Shown here one piece after another: positions 1 through 4,627 of a stretch of 5,180 nucleotides of DNA. The notes below the pieces were generated by a model. It made no database searches, had not been told where the DNA came from, and saw only the letters and a list, made by a program, of their open reading frames with translations. The position numbers and the translations under genes were made by a program. The number at the start of each line of letters is the position of its first letter. Positions within the stretch are counted from its first letter, which is position 1. This DNA comes from Clostridiales bacterium (GTDB lineage Bacteria > Bacillota > Clostridia > Oscillospirales > Ruminococcaceae): assembly GCA_029007575.1 (NCBI GenBank), contig JAQXIB010000049.1:1-5180 (forward strand). The letters are read 5' to 3'.

Positions 1-39
1 AATATTTACTAATTAAAATTATATACTAATAAATTTCAT

Positions 40-67
40 TTGTCAACCCTGATTTAAAAAATATGCT
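40..67 (+). promoter_or_regulatory. Weak sigma-A-type promoter candidate for the 89-835 gene
   Basis: TTGTCA at 40-45 (5 of 6 match to TTGACA), a 16-base spacer, then TATGCT at 62-67 (4 of 6 match to TATAAT). The surrounding 88 bases are strongly AT-rich, as is usual for a promoter region. The predicted start near 74 would leave a 5' leader of only about 15 bases and would fall inside the ribosome site, so the real promoter may lie left of the window. Tentative. Confidence 0.3.
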
Positions 68-72
68 TTTAT

Positions 73-78
73 AAAGGA
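73..78 (+). promoter_or_regulatory. Ribosome binding site of the 89-835 gene
   Basis: AAAGGA at 73-78 lies 10 bases before the ATG at 89. It is a moderate Shine-Dalgarno match and supports this start codon. Confidence 0.6.
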
Positions 79-88
79 AATTATCTCT

Positions 89-835
89 ATGATTGATCAA
101 GAAAGATTTAAAGAAGCGTGTAAAGCGACATTGGACGTGGAACGTGTTTCCAACGGCATCGGCACTTTAAGTGAAAAAACGCTTCACGCCGTTTTAAAGC
201 ACTATTACGAGCCGCACCGAGAAAACCACGAGATCAAAATCGGAAAGTATGTTGCGGATATTGTGGGCGAAAACGGCATTATTGAAATCCAGACCGCGCA
301 ATTCGGCTCGATGCGGGACAAATTAAACGCCTTTCTGGAAGTTTGTCCGGTCACGGTAGTGCATCCTGTTCCGGTCAAGCGCCGGCTCATATGGATCGAT
401 CGGGAATCCGGTATCCTTTCCAGCTCCCGTTCCGCCCCCTGCAAGGATGTACGCTTTGATATATTTTCCGAATTCTCCCATATTCCTGATTTGCTGCTCC
501 GTCCGAATCTCTCGTTCTGCTTTCCGCTGCTGGAGATCGAAGAATACCGCTATCTGAACCATAAAAATAAAAATCCGAAGCATCGTGCTTCCCGCTGCGA
601 CAAGATCCCGTCGGCATTGATCGGAGAAATTCAGTTGCGCTCCAAATCGGATTTTTACGCTTACGTTCCCGATGGCCTGCCGGAACCTTTCACCTCCGCC
701 GACTTTTCCAAAGCGGCAAAATGCGCGATATCGACTGCGCGAGTCATGCTGTACGTCCTGCATCATATCGGTATTACCGAGCGAGTCGGCAAGCAGGGCA
801 ACCGCTTTTTATATCGAATCGTTCCGAAAGAATAA
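89..835 (+). CDS. Uncharacterised protein with PD-(D/E)XK-nuclease-like core and C-terminal winged-helix-like region
   Basis: The protein has 248 residues, starts at an ATG with a fair ribosome site and stops at TAA. I recall similar hypothetical proteins as common in Clostridia but know of no assigned function. Residues about 20-95 look like a small alpha/beta nuclease core: a helix carrying E29 (EKTLHAVLKHYY), a strand with D57 (KYVADIV), then a strand with E66 and Q68 (IIEIQT). This D-x8-E-x-Q spacing recalls PD-(D/E)XK enzymes that use Q in place of K, as in CoiA-like proteins. A second strand-like block follows (VTVVHPVP, LIWID, 88-104). Residues about 200-245 (FTSADF, then an Ala-rich helix, then ERVGKQGNRFLYRI) read as a winged helix, suggesting DNA binding. 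There is no signal peptide or membrane segment, so it is likely cytosolic. It is convergent with the minus-strand antiporter unit, with no plus-strand partner visible. The reading frame is clear; the nuclease assignment is inference. Confidence 0.85.
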   Translation: MIDQERFKEACKATLDVERVSNGIGTLSEKTLHAVLKHYYEPHRENHEIKIGKYVADIVGENGIIEIQTAQFGSMRDKLNAFLEVCPVTVVHPVPVKRRLIWIDRESGILSSSRSAPCKDVRFDIFSEFSHIPDLLLRPNLSFCFPLLEIEEYRYLNHKNKNPKHRASRCDKIPSALIGEIQLRSKSDFYAYVPDGLPEPFTSADFSKAAKCAISTARVMLYVLHHIGITERVGKQGNRFLYRIVPKE

Positions 836-864
836 AAAGGTGCTTCACGAAAAAGTGAAACACC
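831..864 (-). terminator. Intrinsic terminator of the antiporter/CmpB transcript
   Basis: Arms 839-848 (GGTGCTTCAC) and 855-864 (GTGAAACACC) pair over 10 positions around a 6-base loop. On the minus strand the single odd position is a G-U wobble, and the stem is followed by TTTTTATT (838 to 831), a good U-tract. On the plus strand the same position is a C-A mismatch and no T-run follows, so it is mainly a minus-strand terminator. It lies 62 bases past the CmpB-like stop. Its U-tract overlaps the TAA (833-835) of the convergent plus-strand gene. Confidence 0.85.
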
Positions 865-925
865 CAATCATATCGAAAAATTGACAGCACTCTCGAACAA
901 TAAATGCGTTTCCTGCGCTGCCGGC

Positions 926-1915
926 CTATTTTTTCAACTCACTGTCCTTGCGCAAATCCTCCATGGCTTCACTGTCATCCTTGGCGGAGGCAGACGGATT
1001 GTTCCGCAGGATCCGCATGGCGTGATGATATGCTTTTTCGGTGCGGGTACGGATCCGCGCTTCGTATGTGCGAATTTTTTCCAACGCTTCGGTAATCTCA
1101 GTACGGCGTTCCTCCGAGATATGATCGGAAAGCGCATTTTTGAAGGTTTCGGAAAGCTCCTGCAACGCTTTTAGTTTGGCTGCAGCCCGCGCGGTAAAAG
1201 AGGCTGTCCGCCGCTCTTTCCGCTTGGTTTTGCGCAAAACCGATTCTTCCTTGTTCACGGTCGTCCGGAACACCTTATTCCACTCCAACCGTTCCCGAAA
1301 TTTGTGCAAGTCTTCCTCGCCGAAAGCGGCAATGATCTCCGCCCGCTTGGCAAGCCGCCGCAGTCCCTCGTTTTCTTCGGTCAGCTTGGTCAGCATCTCG
1401 CGCAAATCCAGTGCCGCACGGATCGACTGTACCGCGTCTATCGTAAACAGCACCACTAAAGCAATGGCAATGATCTCCGCGATCCCCTGCGGAATTTTAA
1501 GGATCAGCCATTCGATCGGCGGGTGGACAAACCGCACCAGCAGCACCGAAAATCCGCCCCATGCCAGCGAGCTGGTCAGGCATATGTATCCGTTTAGATT
1601 CAGCTTCTGTTTGGAGTAATCCCAATAACGCACCTTGAACAGCTTTTCCATCACGACGCCGGTAATATACTCCAACACGGTGGCGGCAATCATGCCGAGC
1701 AAAAACACCAGCCACAAATTCGTTTTCACCCGGATCGTAGCGATAAGGATCACAAGGGCGCCCGAGCCGTAAATCGGCAGCAAGGGTCCGCGGAGAAATC
1801 CGCGGTTTACCCATCTGCGCTCCAGCACCGACACGTAGCAGGATTCCCAAATCCAGCCGCAGAAACAGTAAAACATAAAAAATAATATCCATTGGTCTAT
1901 CGCGTAAAATCTCAT
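926..1915 (-). CDS. CmpB-family integral membrane protein (putative ABC-transporter type IV, PF06541-like) with charged coiled-coil tail
   Basis: The protein has 329 residues. The N-terminal half is membrane-embedded, with hydrophobic stretches at about 7-29, 50-62, 66-88, 110-130 and 143-160. It carries the family hallmarks I recognise: GWIWES near 20-25, NRGFLRGPLLPIYGSGAL at 37-54, and LEYITGVVMEKLF followed by RYWDYS and LNLNGYICL (81-113). Families with this signature are annotated as putative ABC transporter permeases, but no ATPase gene is adjacent and the function is unknown. Residues about 165-329 form a very polar Lys/Arg/Glu-rich, mostly helical tail (for example RKTKRKERR), predicted to be cytosolic and possibly coiled coil. 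The start is an ATG at 1915 with only a modest GGGGA ribosome site 5 bases away; the stop is TAG. It follows the antiporter gene by 54 bases with no terminator seen between, so co-transcription is likely. A role in ion or envelope homeostasis would be inference. Confidence 0.88.
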   Translation of the reverse strand: MRFYAIDQWILFFMFYCFCGWIWESCYVSVLERRWVNRGFLRGPLLPIYGSGALVILIATIRVKTNLWLVFLLGMIAATVLEYITGVVMEKLFKVRYWDYSKQKLNLNGYICLTSSLAWGGFSVLLVRFVHPPIEWLILKIPQGIAEIIAIALVVLFTIDAVQSIRAALDLREMLTKLTEENEGLRRLAKRAEIIAAFGEEDLHKFRERLEWNKVFRTTVNKEESVLRKTKRKERRTASFTARAAAKLKALQELSETFKNALSDHISEERRTEITEALEKIRTYEARIRTRTEKAYHHAMRILRNNPSASAKDDSEAMEDLRKDSELKK

Positions 1916-1969
1916 AATAATCCCCGTTGTAATGTTAGTATGTTATCGGCATCAAAGCAGACGCTTGGT

Positions 1970-3574
1970 CTAAGGCAGACGGACAGCGTCGTTGATCACC
2001 AGAATGTCATTTGTCATCAAAACGGTGTTGCCGTGTGGAATAACGATCTTGCCATCCCGCTGTATCATAATAATCAGCTTTTTCCCCGATGAAATATCCG
2101 AGATTCGTTTACCCGCCAATTCATCGTCTCCGGCGATCTGCTTTTCATACAGACAGACCCCGTCGATCTTGTCCGCAGATTTTCCACTCAGAATCAGCGT
2201 ATCTCCCGCGTGCAGCAGCGTTTGCCCGTTGGGAGCGATCTTTTCCTCGCCTCTGATCAGTAAAACCAGGATGGACTCGGGCGGCAGTATCATGTCGCGG
2301 ACCATGCAGTCTGCCCACGGATGGGATTCCGGAATCGTGAATCGGATAAACTCTACCGGAAGCTCCTCAACATAGTCGGTAAAGGTTTTCATGACATCGG
2401 CAGTCTCGTCGGTCATCTTCAGCTTTTTGGTGACAAAGGGGATCAATGTCCCTTGGAACAAGATCGAGAACAGTACAATGAAGAAAACAATATGGAAAAT
2501 GTCATTTTCGGTCACAGCGGGATCAATCACCGCCATAATCGCAAAAACGATAGATGCGGCACCCCTCATCCCCACCCAGGAAACCAGCAGTTGCTGCCGG
2601 ACACTGCTTTTAAAGGGCATCAGTATCGAAAACACCGCAATCGGTCGGGCAACAAAGGTTAGGAACAGGGCAATGCAAAGGCCTGCAACTGCGATTTCCG
2701 GCAGTTGAGACGGAAAAGCAAGCAAACCGAGCAGGAAAAACAGTAACATCTGCATCAAACCGGTCATACCGTCAAAGAAGTTTACCAAAACCTGCTTGTT
2801 TCCGATTCGGCTGTTGCCGACGATGATACCGGCGATATAGGTGCTTAAATAACCGTTTCCGCCGACAAATTCGGTCGCGGCATAGGCAATGATCGCAACT
2901 GCCACCATGAATACGGCGTCAAAGCCCGGGGTCGGAAAGGTAAATTTTTTGAAGAACAGCAATGTCAGCACCGCAATAACAACGCCGAACAGGATGCCGT
3001 ATACAAATTGCGCAAAGATCATGTATATGAATTTGCCCGGAGAGACGTTCCCGTTCATCAGAGAAAGCATTATAATCGTCAACATATAAGAAAACGGGTC
3101 GTTGCTTCCGCTTTCGATTTCAAGCATCGACGCCGTATTGTTTCGCAAGTTCAACCGTTTGGAACGAAGGATGGAAAAAACCGAAGCGGCATCGGTCGAG
3201 CTGATCACCGAGCCGATCAAAAAGCTTTCGAGCAGAGAAATTTTTAACACCAAATCACAAAACAAGCCGACCAATCCTGCTGTGATAACGGTTCCGAAAG
3301 AGGAAAGCAGTACAGCCTTTACGGCAACCGGTTTGGCTTCGCTCCACTTTGTACCGAAGCCGCCGTAAAACATAATGAAGATCAGCGCAACAGAGCAAAC
3401 TTTTGCGGCGATGTCATAGTTGTCAAAAGGGATCTTCACGATCCCGTCCGAGCCGAAAAAAATGCCGAGCAGCATAAACGCCAGAAGCATCGGCACGCCC
3501 AGCCTGCTTGATACTTTGTTAAAAACAACGCACGCAATGATAATAACAGCAACTGCAATTAAGTACACAATCAT
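1970..3574 (-). CDS. nhaP2: CPA1-family K+/H+ antiporter, NhaP2/CvrA type, with cytosolic RCK_C modules
   Basis: The protein has 534 residues. Positions 1 to about 385 are a Na+/H+ exchanger-type membrane domain with some 12-13 hydrophobic segments. Ion-site signatures are visible: SSTDAA at 125-130 and ESGSNDP at 154-160. The Asn-Asp pair (158-159) is typical of CPA1 rather than CPA2 exchangers. WVGMRGA at 333-339 is another conserved family motif. The cytosolic tail contains an RCK_C/TrkA_C-like segment (about 403-465, with ILVLLIRG and LLHAGDTLILSG). A second similar block (about 484-530, IIMIQRDGK then TVLMTNDILVI) suggests a tandem pair; no RCK_N Rossmann part is seen. Such proteins exchange cytosolic K+ (or Na+) for H+, and RCK_C domains commonly bind regulatory ligands such as c-di-AMP. 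The ATG at 3574 sits 12 bases after a GAGGGGG ribosome site. First gene of a likely two-gene unit. Ion specificity is inferred from family only; the symbol marks the closest named type. Confidence 0.93.
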   Translation of the reverse strand: MIVYLIAVAVIIIACVVFNKVSSRLGVPMLLAFMLLGIFFGSDGIVKIPFDNYDIAAKVCSVALIFIMFYGGFGTKWSEAKPVAVKAVLLSSFGTVITAGLVGLFCDLVLKISLLESFLIGSVISSTDAASVFSILRSKRLNLRNNTASMLEIESGSNDPFSYMLTIIMLSLMNGNVSPGKFIYMIFAQFVYGILFGVVIAVLTLLFFKKFTFPTPGFDAVFMVAVAIIAYAATEFVGGNGYLSTYIAGIIVGNSRIGNKQVLVNFFDGMTGLMQMLLFFLLGLLAFPSQLPEIAVAGLCIALFLTFVARPIAVFSILMPFKSSVRQQLLVSWVGMRGAASIVFAIMAVIDPAVTENDIFHIVFFIVLFSILFQGTLIPFVTKKLKMTDETADVMKTFTDYVEELPVEFIRFTIPESHPWADCMVRDMILPPESILVLLIRGEEKIAPNGQTLLHAGDTLILSGKSADKIDGVCLYEKQIAGDDELAGKRISDISSGKKLIIMIQRDGKIVIPHGNTVLMTNDILVINDAVRLP

Positions 3575-3586
3575 TATTTTGAATTA

Positions 3587-3594
3587 CCCCCTCA
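3587..3594 (-). promoter_or_regulatory. Ribosome binding site of the antiporter gene
   Basis: Minus-strand GAGGGGG (around 3587-3593) precedes the ATG at 3574 with a rather long 12-base gap. It is weaker than the AAAGGAG site just upstream that serves the short leader ORF. Initiation may therefore be modest or coupled to leader translation. Confidence 0.55.
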
Positions 3595-3597
3595 TCT

Positions 3598-3630
3598 TTA
3601 TTGTGCATCAAACCCCTTTTTCATTGACAT
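3598..3630 (-). CDS. Short leader ORF upstream of the antiporter (10 codons)
   Basis: Minus-strand ATG at 3630 opens a 10-residue frame, MSMKKGFDAQ, ending in TAA at 3598-3600, 23 bases before the antiporter start. Directly upstream is AAAGGAG (3636-3642) at a 5-base gap, the best ribosome site in the antiporter leader. An in-frame ATG at 3660 would give 20 residues but has no ribosome site. The frame differs from that of the antiporter. It lies fully inside the predicted 5' leader, so it could couple or attenuate translation of the antiporter. I recognise no known leader peptide. The excellent ribosome site is what is seen; a regulatory role is inferred. It could be chance in a purine-rich leader. 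Confidence 0.4.
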   Translation of the reverse strand: MSMKKGFDAQ

Positions 3631-3671
3631 CCTATCTCCTTTCACAGTCCGCTTTGTCATACGATCGGAAG

Positions 3672-3692
3672 ATCAGCCTTTTTTGGCTCGAT
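3672..3692 (-). promoter_or_regulatory. Hairpin in the antiporter 5' leader
   Basis: On the minus strand, ATC-g-AGCC and GGCTGAT pair over 7 positions with one bulged G around an all-A hexaloop. A smaller hairpin (GGTAC, loop GAATA, GTATC) lies just upstream at about 3688-3702, sharing bases and so possibly an alternative fold. No U-run follows, so it is not an intrinsic terminator. It may be a structured leader element; I could not match it to a named riboswitch class. Confidence 0.35.
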
Positions 3693-3726
3693 ACTATTCG
3701 TACCAATTCTGTTTTTATCTACCAAT

Positions 3727-3756
3727 AGTATAACATTTTATCCTGCAAAGAGTCAA
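3727..3756 (-). promoter_or_regulatory. Sigma-A-type promoter of the antiporter/CmpB unit
   Basis: On the minus strand, TTGACT (3756 to 3751, 5 of 6 match) is followed by an 18-base spacer and TATACT (3732 to 3727, 5 of 6 match). A TG dinucleotide one base before the -10 gives an extended -10. The start of transcription would be near 3720, leaving a leader of about 146 bases before the antiporter ATG. This is the best promoter in the window and sits in the right orientation. Confidence 0.78.
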
Positions 3757-3771
3757 GTAAAGGTTTTGCGG

Positions 3772-3861
3772 TCATGCGCTGATATATTCGCCGTCGGGAG
3801 CTATGCGATACTCTGCCAACTTAAATGATCTGCCGCCCTTTACATCGGTCTCTGTCTTCGC
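3772..3861 (-). pseudogene. Possible vestige of a minus-strand coding region
   Basis: The minus strand reads openly for 29 codons from just after an in-frame TAG (3862-3864) to a TGA at 3772-3774. The deduced peptide has an ordinary protein-like composition (KGGRSFKLAEYRIAPDGEYI near its end). It has no ATG, GTG or TTG start at its beginning and no ribosome site. Farther upstream the same frame is broken by TAG, TAA and TGA. It ends 15 bases before the -35 of the antiporter promoter, where a decayed gene's 3' end could sit. I do not recognise the family. The complementary frame on the plus strand is also open (3829-3990) without a start, so the coding reading may be chance. Confidence 0.25.
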
Positions 3862-3864
3862 CTA

Positions 3865-4043
3865 CAAAACGGTATTGGACGTGTTACTAAGGATGCTTTT
3901 TTATTCCTTTCACTTGTGAAACGGATAAAACCCGAAAAGACTCACTGGATTTTTCATGGAAATAAAAACTCTAATACTAATACTAAAATCTAATGAAACA
4001 CTTTCATTAATTTTCGTATAAATTAATGCTCACTGAACAATTC
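3865..4043. other. Non-coding intergenic stretch with AT-rich core
   Basis: No frame with both a start codon and a ribosome site is visible on either strand. The stretch turns AT-rich from about 3950 and contains a short CTAATA tandem (3971-3982) and a palindrome (listed separately). A 15-codon minus-strand ORF (ATG at about 3957) has no ribosome site. It separates the end of the ATP synthase operon from the antiporter promoter. Confidence 0.5.
3991..4009. repeat. Perfect 8-base inverted repeat, operator-like
   Basis: TAATGAAA (3991-3998) and TTTCATTA (4002-4009) form perfect arms around CAC. It is symmetric and AT-rich, so it could be a regulator binding site or a weak hairpin. No gene starts next to it on either strand; the nearest downstream promoter is more than 230 bases away. 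No known operator assigned. Confidence 0.4.
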
Positions 4044-4093
4044 AAAAACAACCGCCTGCACACTGAATGTGAAGTGAAGCCGGCGGTTGCTTT
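4044..4093 (-). terminator. Second (distal) hairpin terminator after the ATP synthase operon
   Basis: Arms CAACCGCC (4049-4056) and GGCGGTTG (4082-4089) pair perfectly around a 25-base interior. On the minus strand the stem is followed by TTTTTG (4048 to 4043), and an A-tract on the other side extends the pairing through a G-U wobble. It is a plausible minus-strand terminator with an unusually long loop, backing up the one at 4103-4136. It could also end an unseen short RNA. Confidence 0.6.
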
Positions 4094-4102
4094 GATCAGT
4101 TT

Positions 4103-4136
4103 AAAAGACGGGTCGTTTTGCAACTACCCGTCTTTT
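4103..4136. terminator. Primary intrinsic terminator after atpC, bidirectional
   Basis: Perfect 11-base arms AAAAGACGGGT (4103-4113) and ACCCGTCTTTT (4126-4136) enclose a 12-base loop. The A/T ends give a U-tract in either direction, so the hairpin can act on both strands. The transcript of interest is the minus-strand ATP synthase operon, whose last stop lies 71 bases upstream at 4208. It is the cleaner of the two hairpins. Confidence 0.82.
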
Positions 4137-4207
4137 GCTTATGCTTTCTTATGAGAACCTTTCTATATCAAGCGGTTCCTTGTTAAACAATATTTTTCAG
4201 TTCATAC

Positions 4208-4603
4208 CTATTCCGCAATGTTGATCCGATTGACAGCCCGTTTCAGCTTCAACTCCGCAAGATCGTGCTCGGTATTGCTTTGCGCGTGCTGCAACATCTC
4301 CCGCGCCTTTTCCTCGGCGCGTTTTGCCCGCTCGACATCGATTTCGTCCTTCCACTCGCAGGTGGTGGCTAAAATCAACGTTTTGTCCCGGTCTGCCTTG
4401 ATAAAGCCGCCTGAAAGCGCCGCAATCTTTTCTCCGTCGGAACACTTGATTTTGAGCGCGCCGGTGCCGAGTGCAGAGATATACTTCGCGTGTCCTTTCA
4501 GAATGCCGACATCGCCCGAAATGGTGCGCACCACAACCCGCTCCGCTTCGCCGTCAAAAAACATCCGATCGGGCGTAACAATGGAAAGATGGAATTCCGA
4601 CAT
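4208..4603 (-). CDS. atpC: F1Fo ATP synthase epsilon subunit
   Basis: The protein has 131 residues, normal for the family. Residues 1 to about 85 form the N-terminal beta-sandwich (FHLSIVTPDRMFFDGEAERV, then SGDVGILKGHA at 29-39 and LSGGFIKAD at 63-71). Residues 87-131 form the helical hairpin that contacts beta and can inhibit ATP hydrolysis. The sequence IDVERA at 88-93 matches the I/L-D-x-x-R-A nucleotide-binding motif described for Bacillus-type epsilon; E83, R122 and R126 also fall at positions reported to matter there. Epsilon is part of the central stalk of the membrane-bound enzyme. The start ATG is set by a near-perfect AAGGAGGTGG ribosome site at 4611-4620. It follows atpD by 24 bases and is the last gene of the operon, followed by terminators. 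Confidence 0.97.
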   Translation of the reverse strand: MSEFHLSIVTPDRMFFDGEAERVVVRTISGDVGILKGHAKYISALGTGALKIKCSDGEKIAALSGGFIKADRDKTLILATTCEWKDEIDVERAKRAEEKAREMLQHAQSNTEHDLAELKLKRAVNRINIAE

Positions 4604-4610
4604 ATTGTGG

Positions 4611-4620
4611 CCACCTCCTT
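4611..4620 (-). promoter_or_regulatory. Strong ribosome binding site of atpC
   Basis: Minus-strand AAGGAGGTGG is nearly fully complementary to the 16S 3' end. It ends 7 bases before the atpC ATG, within the 24-base atpD-atpC gap, and confirms the atpC start. Confidence 0.9.
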
Positions 4621-4627
4621 GAATTGA

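Noticed and set aside
323..766. 147-codon minus-strand ORF inside the nuclease-like gene
   Set aside because: It is antisense to a well-formed gene, has no ribosome site, and its product has no recognisable pattern; a shadow frame.
881..1174. 97-codon plus-strand ORF past the terminator
   Set aside because: It mostly overlaps the CmpB-like coding sequence in antisense and has no ribosome site; a shadow.
1140..1619. 159-codon plus-strand ORF
   Set aside because: Antisense to the CmpB-like gene, with a Ser/Arg-rich composition typical of reversed coding sequence.
1916..1969. Possible terminator or promoter between the antiporter and CmpB-like genes
   Set aside because: No stable stem with a U-run and no convincing -35/-10 pair in the 54 bases.
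3575..3720. ydaO-type c-di-AMP riboswitch upstream of the K+ antiporter
   Set aside because: Expected from biology, but the leader is short, not GC-rich, and lacks the conserved GG-rich segments of that class as I know it.
3420..3728. 102-codon plus-strand ORF over the antiporter start and promoter
   Set aside because: Antisense to the antiporter N-terminus and crosses its promoter; no ribosome site and no recognisable motif.
4155..4178. GAACC/GGTTC hairpin between atpC and its terminator
   Set aside because: Only five pairs with a 14-base loop and no U-tract; likely chance.
4218..4622. 134-codon plus-strand ORF
   Set aside because: It is the antisense of atpC, which is certain from its motifs and its strong ribosome site.
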